Shown here in pieces: positions 1 to 24,000 of a stretch of DNA of 64,000 bases. The stretch is from the NCBI RefSeq assembly GCF_023498005.1, contig NZ_CP097289.1, positions 8,866,001 to 8,930,000 on the forward strand, in the 5' to 3' direction. The position numbers and the translations under genes were made by a program. The notes under the pieces are model-generated. The model saw only the letters and a list, made by a program, of their open reading frames with translations. It searched no databases and had not been told where the DNA came from. The DNA comes from Streptomyces durmitorensis (GTDB taxonomy: Bacteria; Actinomycetota; Actinomycetes; Streptomycetales; Streptomycetaceae). Numbering within the stretch: the stretch's first letter is position 1; each line of letters begins with the position of its first letter.

Positions 1-1
1 C

Positions 2-11998
<11,997 letters not shown>

Positions 11999-12001
<3 letters not shown>

Positions 12002-12056
12002 CCAGCCGGTACGGACTCTGACCAACCTGACCAGCCGGTACGGACTCTCATCAACA
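11999..12056 (+). repeat. 29-bp tandem duplication across the PKS1 stop codon
   Basis: Copy 1 (11999-12027) starts at the PKS1 TGA. Copy 2 (12028-12056) shares its first 21 bases exactly and 26 of 29 overall. A weaker third echo (GGTACGG then CTCTCA) lies at about 12060-12073. The array fills most of the spacer before PKS2. No clear stem-loop or promoter motif was recognised in it. Confidence 0.85.
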
Positions 12057-12093
12057 CGGGGTACGGGCTCTCACCCAGAGGGGTATCAAGCAC
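12002..12093. other. PKS1-PKS2 spacer (92 bp)
   Basis: Short non-coding gap holding the 29-bp repeats and the PKS2 ribosome binding site. I see no convincing terminator hairpin or -10/-35 pair. Co-transcription of PKS1 and PKS2 is the simplest reading. Confidence 0.8.
12078..12083 (+). promoter_or_regulatory. Ribosome binding site of PKS2
   Basis: GAGGGG ends 10 bases before the ATG at 12094. It supports that start, which is followed by a standard N-terminal docking helix. Confidence 0.8.
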
Positions 12094-15000
12094 ATGTCGA
12101 ACGACGACAAGGTCCTCGACTATCTGAAGCGCCTGACCGCGGACCTGCGGCAGACCAAGCAACGTCTCCGCGAGGTCGAGGAGAAGGACAGCGAGCCGAT
12201 CGCGATCGTCGGCATGAGCTGCCGCTTCCCCGGCGGGGTCGCGTCGCCCGAGGACCTGTGGCGTCTTGTCGAGTCCGGTGCGGACGCGGTGGCCGGGTTC
12301 CCGGCCGACCGCGGCTGGGACCTGGAGTCGCTGTACGACGAGGACCCCGACCACACGGGCACCACCTACGCCCGTGAAGGCGGATTCCTGTACGGCGCGA
12401 CGGAGTTCGACCCCGGCTTCTTCGGGATCTCGCCGCGTGAGGCCGCGGCGATGGACCCGCAGCAGCGACTGCTCCTCGAAACCTCCTGGGAGGCCTTCGA
12501 GCGGGCGGGCATCGACCCCAACTCGCTGCGGGGCAGCAGGTCGGGCGTGTTCGTCGGCACCAACGGCCAGGACTACGCGGCGCTGCTGATGGCCGCGCAG
12601 GAGGAAGTCGAGGGCTACGCGGGCACGGGCATCTCGGCGAGCGTCATCTCCGGCCGCCTTTCGTACACCTTCGGTCTCGAGGGCCCGGCGCTGACGGTCG
12701 ACACGGCGTGCTCGTCGTCGCTGGTCGCCCTGCACCTCGCGGTACAGGCATTACACAAGGGCGAGTGCGAGCTCGCGCTGGTCGGCGGTGTGACGGTGAT
12801 GTCGACGCCGGGCTCCTTCATCGAGTTCAGCCGCCAGCGCGGCCTCGCCCCGGACGGCCGTGTCAAGGCGTTCGCCGACGCCGCAGACGGCACCGGCTGG
12901 GGTGAGGGCGTCGGCATGCTGCTCGTCGAGCGCCTTTCGGATGCCCGACGCAACGGCCACCAGGTGCTCGCGGTGGTCCGTGGCTCCGCGGTCAACCAGG
13001 ACGGCGCGTCGAACGGCCTGACCGCCCCGAACGGCCCCTCGCAGCAGCGCGTGATCCGCCAGGCGCTGGCGAGCGCGGGCCTGACCCCGGCCGATGTGGA
13101 CGCGATGGAGGCGCACGGTACGGGCACGAAGCTGGGCGACCCGATCGAGGCGCAGGCGCTCCTCGCGACGTACGGCCAGGACCGCCCCGCCGACCGGCCG
13201 CTGTGGCTCGGTTCGGTGAAGTCCAACATCGGCCACACGCAAGCCGCAGCGGGTGTGGCGGGCGTGATCAAGATGGTCATGTCGATGCGGCACGGCGTGC
13301 TGCCGAAGACGCTGCACGTGGACGAGCCGTCGTCGCACGTGGACTGGTCCGCGGGCGCGGTGGAACTCCTGACGGAGACCCGGTCGTGGCCGGAGACGGG
13401 CCAGCCGTGGCGGGCGGGTGTGTCGTCGTTCGGCGTGAGCGGCACGAACGCGCACACCATCATCGAGCAGGCCCCGGAAGCTGAGCAGGCCCCGGAAGCC
13501 GAGCAGTCCTCGGGAGCCGAGGAGTCGACTCCCGCTCGGGCGTCCATGCCGGTCGAACTGGCGCCTTGGGTGCTGTCGGCGCGGAATGCCGATGCGTTGC
13601 GGGAGCAGGCGGCGCGGCTGCTCTCGGGTGTGCTCGGCCTGGACCCTGTGGATGTCGGCTACTCCCTCGCGACGACGCGGGCATCGCTGGAGCAGCGCGC
13701 GGTCGTCGTCGCGGACGACGCGGAGACCCGGCTGACCGCCCTGACCGCGTTGGCCGAGGGCAAGCAGGCGGCGGGAGTGGTGACGGGTTCCGTCGCCGGC
13801 GGCCTGCTGGGTTTCCTGTTCTCGGGTCAGGGATCGCAGCGGCTCGGTATGGGTCGTGAGTTGTCCGTCCGTTTCCCGGTGTTCGCCGAGGCTCTGGATG
13901 CTGTGCTTGCGGAGTTCGGGCCTGAGGTCCGTGAGGTGTTGTTCGGTGAGGATGCCGATGCGCTGAATGAGACGGGGGTGACGCAGCCTGCGCTGTTCGC
14001 GGTCGAGGTGGCGTTGTTCCGGCTGCTGGAGTCGTGGGGTGTGCGGCCGGATGTGCTGGCGGGACATTCGATCGGTGAGTTGGCTGCGGCTCATGTGTCG
14101 GGTGTGTGGTCGCTGGCGGACGCGGTCAAGGTGGTGTCGGCGCGTGGTGCGTTGATGCAGGCGCTGCCGTCTGGTGGCGCGATGGTCGCGATCCAGGCCT
14201 CTGAGGCCGAAGTTGGGTCGGATCTGCCGGAGACGGTAGGTGTCGCTGCGGTCAACGGGCCGTCTTCGGTGGTGATTTCGGGTGTGGCCGCTGATGTGGA
14301 GGTGGTGGCTGAGCGTTGGCGTGAGGCGGGCCGCAAGGTGTCCCGGCTGAAGGTCAGTCATGCGTTCCACTCGCCGTTGATGGACCCGATGCTGGATGAG
14401 TTCCGCCAGGTTCTGGAGGGTGTGTCGTACGAGGCGCCCGCCATCCCGGTGGTGTCGACGCTGACGGGCCGGTTGGCGACTGCCGAGGAGCTGACCTCGG
14501 CGGAGTACTGGGTGCGGCACGTACGTGAGTCGGTGCGGTTCGCCGATGCCATCGGGGCTCTGGTTGCCGAGGGTGTGAGTACGTTCGTCGAGGTCGGCCC
14601 GGGTGGCACGCTGTCGGCGCTGGGGCAGGAGACCGCGCCTGACGCCGGGTTCGTGCCGGTGCTGCGGAACGACCGCCCGGAGCAGACGGCACTGACCTCC
14701 GCGATCGCGGAAGCTCACGTACGGGGCGTTCGCGTCGACTGGGCCGCCTACTTCGCGGGCAGCGGGGCTCAGCGCGTCGATCTGCCGACGTACGCGTTCC
14801 AGCGCGAGCGCTTCTGGCTGGACGTGCTGCCCACGGTCGGCGATGTCGCGGCGGCCGGACTGGGTTCGGCGGACCATCCGTTGCTGGGTGCCGCTGTCAC
14901 GGTGGGTGGCACGGACGGTGTGTTGCTGACCGGTCGGTTGTCGGTTCAGTCGCATCCGTGGCTGGCTGATTATGTGGTGCAGGGTTCGGTGTTGTTGCCG

Positions 15001-18000
15001 GGTGCTGCGTTTGTCGAGCTGGCGGTGCGTGCGGGGGATCAGGTCGGGTGCGATCTGGTCGAGGAATTGAGGCTGGAGGCGCCGCTCGTTCTGCCCGAGC
15101 GGGGTTCGGTGCGGGTGCAGGTGTGGGTCGGTGCGGCGGACGAGTCGGGGCGACGTGAGCTGAGCTTCCACTCCAGCGCTGGTGACGCTGACGACGGTCA
15201 TGCGTGGACCAGGCATGCCACGGGTGTGCTGGGGACAGGCAGCCGTTCCGGTGGGGTTGCGCTGGTGGAGTGGCCGCCGGCGGGTGCTGAGGTCATGGAC
15301 CTGGAGGGGTTCTACGGCGATTTGGCGGAGCTGGGCTTGGGTTATGGCCCGGTGTTCCAGGGGTTGCGGTCGGCCTGGCGCAAGGGCGATGAGGTGTTCG
15401 CCGAGGTTGCGTTGCCGGAGGGTGTGAAGGCTGAGGGGTTCGGTCTGCACCCGGCGTTGTTGGACGCGGCGTTGCACACGGTTGGCCTGACCGACGGTGA
15501 TGTCGATGGCTTGCCGTTCTCGTGGTCGGGTGTGCGGCTGCATGCCTCGGGCGCGACTGCTCTGCGCGTGCGGGTGACGCCTGCGGGGTCCGACGGAGTG
15601 TCGTTGGCCGTGGCGGACGGGGCGGGTGCCCCGGTCGCGAGCGTGGACGCGTTGGTGCTGCGTCCGGTGTCACTGGAAGAGTTCGCCGGTGACGGCCATG
15701 ACGATGCGCTGTTCGGTGTCGACTGGGTGTCGGTTCCCCTGGTCGAGAACGATGTTCCGTCGGTCGAGTGGACCGACCTGGAGGCGCTGGCTGGGGCGGT
15801 GGAGCTGCCTGACTTCGTTGTTCTGCCGTGCCCGGGCACTTCCGGGTCCGACCCGGTGGCCGGTGCGCATGGGGTGGCGCACTGGGCGCTGAGCGCGGTC
15901 CAGTCGTGGCTCAGTGACGGGCGGTTCGGTGCGTCGCGTCTGGTCATCGTGACCCGTGGTGCGATTGCCGCAACGGCCGATGACGACGTACGAGATGTTG
16001 CGCAGGCGGCGGTGTGGGGTCTGGTGCGGTCCGCTCAGTCGGAGAACCCGGACCGGATCGTGCTGGTCGACCTGGACGACGAGTCGGCCTCGCTCGACGT
16101 ACTGCCGTCTGCGCTGGCCACGGGCGAGCCGCAGTTGGCGCTGCGTTCGGGTGCTGTCAGTGCGCCGCGCCTGGCGAGGGTGCGGCAGTCCGTGGTCGAC
16201 GACCTGGGCTTTGGTGCCGGTGCGGTGCTGATCACTGGCGCGACGGGCACGCTGGGTGGTCTCGTGGCCCGGCACCTGGTCGCCGAGCGGGGCGTGCGCA
16301 ACCTGCTGCTGGTGAGCCGACGCGGTGCTGCGGCTGAGGGTGCCGAGGAACTGCGTGGCGAACTCACCGCGCTGGGCGCCGAGGTGGCGTTCGCGGCGTG
16401 TGACGTCGCGGATCGGGATGCGGTGGCAGCGCTGCTGGCCGAGCACGAGGTCTCCGCCGTGGTGCATACGGCGGGTGTGCTGGACGACGGCACGATCGGC
16501 TCGCTGACCGCCGAGCGGATCGACGGCGTGTTCCGGCCCAAGGTCGACGCGGCCTGGCATCTGCACGAGCTGACGCGGGACTTGGACCTTTCGGCGTTCG
16601 TGCTGTTCTCGTCCGCCGCCGGTGTGTTCGGTGGCGCGGGGCAGGGCAACTACGCGGCGGCCAACGCGTTCCTGGACGCGCTCGCCCAACACCGTCGGGT
16701 GGCCGGGCTGTCCGCCACATCGTTGGCGTGGGGCTTGTGGGCTGATGCGGATGGCATGGCCGGCAGCCTCGATGAGTCTGATGTGCGGCGGATCACCAGT
16801 GGCGGCGCGATCCCGATCGGCGCGGCTGAGGGCTTGGCGTTGTTTGACGCAGCGGGTTCCACGGGGCGTGCCGCGCTGGTGCCGATCCCTCTCGACCTGC
16901 CGGTGTTGCGTCGGCAGGCGCGTTCCCAGCCCGTGCCGCACATCATGCGCGGCCTGGTGCGGGGCAGTGCACGTAGGGCTGTTGAGTCCGGCCTGGCGGT
17001 TGCCGGGTCTGCGTTGGCGCAGTCGCTGGCGGTGCTGCCCGCCGCGGAGCGGGAGAAGGTGCTGCTTGACCTCGTGGTCGGGCACGTGGCGATGGTGCTC
17101 GGTCACAGTTCGGCGCAGGCCGTCGCGCCTGAGCGTGCGTTCAAGGAGCTGGGCTTTGATTCGCTGAGCTCTGTCGAGCTGCGTAACCGGTTGAACGCGG
17201 CGACCGAGTTGGCGTTGCCGGCCACGCTGGTCTTCGACTATCCGACTCCGGCCGCGCTCGCGGCGCATCTCGGCGCCGAGTTGCTGGGCGGTGTGGTCGA
17301 TGTCGTCACCAACGAGCCCGTTGCGATGGTGGCCGACGAGCCGATCGTGATCGTCGGCATGAGCTGCCGCTTCCCCGGCGGTGTCGAGTCGCCGGAGGAC
17401 CTGTGGCGCTTGGTGGCCGGGGGAGGGGACGCGGTGTCGCAGTTCCCGACGGACCGCGGCTGGGACATCGACTCGCTCTATGACCCCGACCCCGAGCAGT
17501 CGGGCACCACGTACAGCCGCATGGGCGCCTTCCTGGATGGCATGGCCGACTTCGACCCGGCGTTCTTCGGGATCTCGCCGCGTGAGGCCGCGGCGATGGA
17601 CCCGCAGCAGCGACTGCTGCTCGAAACCTCCTGGGAGGCGTTCGAGCGGGCGGGCATCGACCCGAACTCGCTGCGCGGCGGCCGTTCCGGTGTCTTCGTG
17701 GGCACCAACGGCCAGGACTACGCGGCGCTGCTGATGGCCGCGCAGAAGGAAGTCGAGGGTTACGCGGGCACCGGTATCTCGGCGAGCGTCATCTCCGGCC
17801 GCCTGTCGTACACGTACGGCTTTGAGGGCCCTGCGGTGACGGTGGACACGGCGTGCTCGTCATCGTTGGTGGCGCTGCACTTGGCGGTCAACGCGCTGCA
17901 CAAGGGCGAGTGTGAACTGGCGCTGGTCGGTGGCGTGTCGGTGATGTCGACGCCGGGCTCCTTCATCGAGTTCAGCCGTCAGCGCGGGCTGTCCGTGGAC

Positions 18001-21000
18001 GGCCGGGTCAAGGCGTTCGCCGATGCCGCCGATGGCACTGGCTGGGGTGAGGGTGTCGGCATGCTGCTCGTGGAGCGGCTTTCGGATGCCCGACGCAATG
18101 GCCACCAGGTGCTGGCCGTCGTGCGGGGCTCGGCGGTGAACCAGGACGGTGCGTCGAACGGCCTGACCGCGCCGAACGGCCCGTCGCAGCAGCGCGTCAT
18201 CCGGCAGGCACTCGCGAGTGCGGGTCTGGAGTCGGCCGACGTGGATGCCATGGAGGCGCACGGCACCGGCACCACGCTCGGTGACCCGATCGAGGCCCAG
18301 GCGCTCCTCGCGACTTACGGGCAGGACCGCACTGCCGACCGGCCGTTGTGGCTGGGGTCGGTGAAGTCGAACATCGGTCACACGCAGGCGGCTGCCGGTG
18401 TGGCGGGTGTGATCAAGATGGTCATGGCTATGCAGCACGGGGTGCTGCCGCAGACGTTGCATGTGGATGAGCCGACCTCGCAGGTCGACTGGTCGGCCGG
18501 TGACGTCGAGCTCCTCACCGAGTCCCGCCCCTGGCCGGAGACCGACCGGCCGCGCCGGTTCGGTGTGTCGTCGTTCGGCTTCAGCGGCACGAACGCGCAC
18601 ACCATCATCGAGCAGGCCCCGACGGTCGAGGAGTCGACTCCGGCTGTTGCTTCTGTGCCGGTCGGCCTGGTGCCGTGGGTGCTGTCGGCAAGGAGTGCCG
18701 AGGCGCTGCGGCAGCAGGCGGCACGGCTGGTCTCGGGCACGGTTGACCTGGACCCTGCGGATGTCGGCTACTCCCTCGCGACGACGCGGGCATCGCTGGA
18801 GCAGCGCGCGGTCGTCATTGCTGACGACGCGGAGACCCGGCTGAGCGCTCTTACCGCGTTGGCCGAGGGCAGGCAGGCGGGGGGAGTGGTGACGGGTTCC
18901 GCTGTCACCGGCCTGCTGGGTTTCCTGTTCTCGGGGCAGGGGTCGCAGCGGCTCGGTATGGGTCGTGAACTGGCCGTCCGTTTCCCGGTGTTCGCCGAGG
19001 CTCTGGACGCTGTGCTTGCGGAGTTCGAGCCGGAGGTACGCGAAGTCCTCTTCGGCGAGGATGCCGATGCGCTGAATGAGACGGGTGTGACGCAGCCCGC
19101 GCTGTTCGCGGTCGAGGTGGCGCTATTCAGGCTGTTGGAGTCGTGGGGTGTGCGGCCGGATGTGCTGGCGGGGCATTCGATCGGTGAGCTGGCTGCCGCG
19201 CATGTGGCTGGTGTGTGGTCGCTTGCTGATGCCGTGAAGGTGGTGTCGGCGCGTGGTGTGTTGATGCAGGCGCTGCCGTCCGGTGGTGCGATGGTGGCGA
19301 TCCAGGCGTCCGAGGCCGAGGTCGCGTTGGATCTGCCGGGGACGGTGGGTATCGCTGCGGTCAACGGCCCGACCTCGGTGGTCATTTCCGGCGTCGCCGC
19401 CGACGTGGAGGCGGTTGCGGAGCGGTGGCGGTCCGAGGACCGGAAGGTGACGCGGCTCCGTGTCAGCCATGCGTTCCACTCGCCGTTGATGGACCCGATG
19501 CTGGATGACTTCCGCCGGGTGCTGGAAGGCGTGTCGTACGAGGCGCCCGCGATCCCGATCGTGTCCACGCTGACGGGTCGGTTGGCGACTGTCGAGGAGC
19601 TGACCTCGGCGGAGTACTGGGTGCGGCACGTGCGTGGGGCCGTTCGGTTCCATGACGCGGTTGTGGCGTTGCGTGAGCAGGGTGCGGAGGTGTTCGTCGA
19701 GGTCGGTCCGGGTGGGACGCTGTCCGCTCTGGGTCTCGGGAGTGCGCCCGACGCGGTGTTCCTGCCCGCGTTGCGTGCGGACAGGACCGAGGAGACCGCG
19801 CTGGTCACCACGCTTGCCGCGCTGCACACGCGGGGCGTGACGGTCGACTGGGCTGTGTACTTCGCGGGCAGTGGTGCCCGGCGGGTGGATCTGCCGACGT
19901 ACGCGTTCCAGCACCAGCGCTACTGGCTGGACGTAGCGCCCGAGGATCGCACCCAGGGGCTGTCGCCGGCGGAGACGCGGTTCTGGGAGGTCGTCGAAGA
20001 CGGTGACCTCGCTGACGTCGCCCGTACGTTGGATGTGTCGTCGGATGCTCCGCTGAGTGCGGTGCTGCCGAGGCTTTCGGCTTGGCGCAAGGAGCAGTTG
20101 GGGCGCTCCACCGCCGATGGCTGGCGGTATCGGGTCGAGTGGCGGTCGGTGGCCGCAGGGAGTCGGCGACTGGACGGTGCCTGGCTGGTTGTCGCGCCGA
20201 CTGGTGAGGAGTGCGCTGGGTGGGTCGGTGAGGCGCTGACCCGGAATGGCGCGGACGATGTGTACGTCCTGCATGTAGATGTGGATGCGGAAGTGGTCGA
20301 CTGGGCCGAGCAGTTGGCCGGTCTGTCGGACCTGAACGGCGTGGTCTCCTTGCTGGGCCTTGCTGATGCGGGCGATTCGACTGTGCCTGCGGGTGTCGTG
20401 GCCACGGTGGGTCTGTTGCAGGCGCTCGGTGATGCGGACGTGTCCGCCCCGCTGTGGTGCCTGACGTCGGGTGCGGTGTCGGTGGGCGCGGACGATGTGG
20501 TTGCCGGGTTCGAGCAGTCGATGCTGTGGGGTCTGGGGAGGGTGGCCGCGCTGGAGCAGCCGGGCCGCTGGGGCGGGTTGGTCGACCTGCCCGAGGCGCA
20601 GGACGACGGGGCCGGTGATCTGCTGGCTGCCGTACTCGCCGGGACCAGTGGCGAGGATCAGGTCGCGCTGCGCAGTGGCGAGGTTCTGGGGCGCAGGCTG
20701 GTGCCCGCGCCGCTGGACAAGGCATCTGGGGCGGGCTGGTCGCCGCGTGGGACGGTCCTGGTCACAGGTGGTACCGGTGCGCTCGGTGCGCACGTTGCCA
20801 GGTGGCTGGTGGCGAAGGGTGCCGAGCACCTGCTGTTGACCAACAGGCGTGGACTGGACGCCGATGGTGCGCAGGAGCTGTGCGCGGAGCTGACCGAGTT
20901 GGGTGCCCGTGTCACGATCGCGGCCTGTGACGTCGCTGACCGAAACGCCTTGGCGGATGTGCTGGCGTCGGTTCCCGCCGAGTACCCGCTCACTGCGGTC

Positions 21001-24000
21001 GTGCATGCGGCGGGCATTGAGCGCTCGGCCGTTCTTGCCGACCTTGATCCGACTGATCTGGGTGGGTTCGCTGATGTGTTGTCGGCCAAGGTGAATGGTG
21101 CGCGGAACCTGCACGAGCTCCTGGGTGACCGGCAGTTGGACGCGTTCGTACTGTTCTCGTCCATTGCTGGTGTGTGGGGCAGTGGTGGTCAGGCTGCGTA
21201 TGCGGCCGCCAACGCCTACTTGGACTCTCTCGCCGACCACCGTAGGGCGGAGGGCCTGGCTGCTACGGCGGTTGCGTGGGGTCCGTGGGGTGGTGGCGGT
21301 ATGGTCGCCGGCGCCGGTGGCGATGCGGCGGCGCAGTTGCGGCGCAGGGGTCTGCCGACCATGCCTCCTGCGGTGGCGATTGCCGGTCTGGCCATGGCAT
21401 TGGAGCGCGGCGACGGGAACGTCGTCGTCGCTGATGTGGATTGGGAGCGGTTCGCGGGCACGTTCATGGCGCAGCGACCGAGCCCGTTGCTGGGTGAACT
21501 GCCTGCGGTGCGTGCGGCGTTCGAGGCGACATCGGCGGCTGACGGGATGTCTGAGCTGGCGCAGCGCCTGTCCGGTCTGGACGAGGTGGAGCAGGAGCGG
21601 CAGCTCACGGAGCTGGTGCGGTACGAGGCTGCCGCGGTGCTCGGCCATGTCTCGGGCGACGCGTTCTCGGCGTCTCGTGCGTTCAGGGAGTTGGGCTTTG
21701 ACTCGCTGACGGCGGTGGAGTTGCGTGCCCGGCTGAGTGAGGCCACGGGTGTGGCGTTGCCTGCGACGCTGGTCTACGACTACCCGAACGCGGCGGTGCT
21801 TGCCGCGTATCTGCGGACCGAACTGTCCGGCGTGGACGTCGTCGCCCCCTCCGCTCCGACCGCAGTCTCTGGTGTGCTCGATGAGCCGGTCGCGATCGTG
21901 GCGATGGCCTGCCGGTATCCCGGTGGTGTGTCGAGCCCGGAGGACCTGTGGCAGGTGTTGCTGTCCGGTGGGGACGCGGTGTCGGAGTTCCCGACGGACC
22001 GTGGTTGGGACTTGGAGGCGTTGTACGACCCCGACCCGGATGGGGTGGGAACGTCATACTCGCGTTCGGGTGCCTTCCTGTCAGACGTAGGCGGGTTCGA
22101 CGCGGACTTCTTCGGGATCTCGCCGCGCGAGGCCCTTGCCATGGACCCGCAGCAGCGACTGCTCCTTGAGACCTCGTGGGAGGCGTTCGAGAGGGCCGGG
22201 GTCGACCCGGCGTCGCTGCGCGGTGAGCGCGTCGGCGTGTTCGTGGGCTCGAACGTGCAGGACTACGGGCTGGTGCTGGGCGGGGCCGCTGAGGATGTCG
22301 GCGGCTATGTGGCGACCGGCAACGCGGCCAGCGTGGCGTCGGGGCGCCTGTCGTACACGTTCGGCTTCGAGGGCCCGGCCGTCACGGTTGACACGGCGTG
22401 CTCGTCGTCGCTGGTGGCCCTGCACCTGGCGGTGCAGGCACTGCGGTCCGGCGAGTGCGAACTGGCCCTTGCGGGTGGCGTCACCGTGATGTCGACGCCG
22501 GGTGCGTTCGTCGAGTTCAGCCGTCAGCGTGGCCTTGCCGAGGACGGGCGGTGCAAGGCGTTCGCCGCCGGCGCCGATGGCACCGGCTGGGGCGAGGGCG
22601 TCGGCATGCTGTTCGTCGAACGGCTCTCGGACGCTCAGCGCAACGGCCACCAGGTGCTGGCCGTTGTACGGGGCTCCGCGGTCAACCAGGACGGTGCGTC
22701 CAACGGCCTGACCGCCCCGAACGGCCCGTCGCAGCAGCGCGTGATCCGCCAGGCGCTCGCCAGTGCGGGCCTGGCCCCTGCCGATGTGGATGTGGTCGAG
22801 GCGCACGGCACCGGTACGAAGCTGGGCGACCCAATCGAGGCCCAGGCCCTCCTTGCCACCTACGGCCAGGACCGCAGCGGTGAGCCGCTGTTGCTGGGTT
22901 CGGTGAAGTCGAACATCGGTCACACTCAGGCTGCGGCCGGTGTGGCGGGCGTGATCAAGATGGTCATGGCCATGCGGCACGGCGTACTGCCGAAGACGCT
23001 GCACGTGGACGAGCCGTCGCCCCATGTCGACTGGTCCGCGGGCGCCGTGGAACTCCTTGCGGAGGCGCGCCCCTGGCCGGAGACCGGTCAGCCGTTGCGC
23101 GCCGGTGTGTCGTCGTTCGGGTTCAGCGGTACCAATGCGCACACCATCATCGAGCAGGCCCCCGCCGTCGAGCAGCAGGAGCAGGAGGAAGCACCGGAGC
23201 CGGTATGTGACGGCGTGGTGCCGTGGGTGCTTTCGGCGGGCGACGAGGGCGCGTTGCGTGGCCAGGCCGAGCGGCTGCTGTCCGTGGTGGACGACCACGC
23301 GCTCGCTGATGTCGGCTTCTCGCTCGCCACGACGCGGTCGGCGTTGGACCACCGTGCGGTGGTCGTGGCCGCTGACCGGTCCGAGTTCCTGGCCGCTTTG
23401 GCGGCCTTGGCCGAGGGCCGGGCGACCGGTGCGGTGGTCACGGGTGTCGCTGATGAGCCTGGCCGAGTGGGTTTCCTGTTCTCGGGGCAGGGTTCGCAGC
23501 GGCTCGGTATGGGTCGTGAGTTGTCCGTCCGTTTCCCGGTGTTCGCCGAGGCTCTGGATGCGGTGCTTGCGGAGTTTGGGCCTGAGGTCCGTGAGGTGTT
23601 GTTCGGTGAGGATGCCGATGCGCTGAATGAGACGGGGGTGACGCAGCCTGCGTTGTTCGCGGTCGAGGTGGCGTTGTTCCGGCTGTTGGAGTCGTGGGGT
23701 GTGCGGCCGGATGTGCTGGCCGGGCATTCGATCGGTGAGCTGGCTGCGGCTCATGTGGCTGGTGTGTGGTCGCTGGAGGACGCGGTCAAGGTGGTGTCGG
23801 CGCGTGGTGCGTTGATGCAGGCGCTGCCGTCTGGTGGTGCGATGGTCGCGATCCAGGCGTCCGAGGCCGAGGTCGCGTCCGACCTGCCGGAGACTGTCGG
23901 TGTTGCCGCGGTCAACGGCCCTGCCTCGGTGGTCATTTCCGGTGTCGCTGCCGACGTCGAGGTTGTCGCCGAGCGGTGGCGTGAGGCGGGCCGGAAGGTG

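Larger units (their letters stand above)
12193..17290 (+). other. PKS2 module m3: KS-AT(malonyl)-DH(inactive)-KR(B type)-ACP
   Basis: KS Cys is at 12709-12711. AT spans about 13804-14640 with GHSIGE (Ser 14068-14070) and HAFH (14359-14370). DH (about 14872-15690) keeps its overall length, YGP and the second-motif Asp (15463-15465). However, the catalytic His of HxxxGxxxxP is Tyr (14971-14973, LADYVVQG), so dehydration is not expected. KR has LDD (near 16480) and GQGNY with Tyr at 16651-16653; it is B type and looks active. ACP Ser is at 17161-17163. The outcome is a D-configured hydroxyl. Confidence 0.92.

Noticed and set aside
12057..12093. Possible promoter or operator before PKS2
   Set aside because: The repeats are suggestive, but I find no convincing -10/-35 hexamers or dyad, and co-directional genes 92 bp apart need no separate promoter.
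20122..21500. Missing LDD in the m4 KR taken as inactivation
   Set aside because: A-type KRs normally lack LDD and carry Trp instead. Lys, Ser, Tyr and Asn are all present, so this KR and those of m0, m1 and m8 are judged active.
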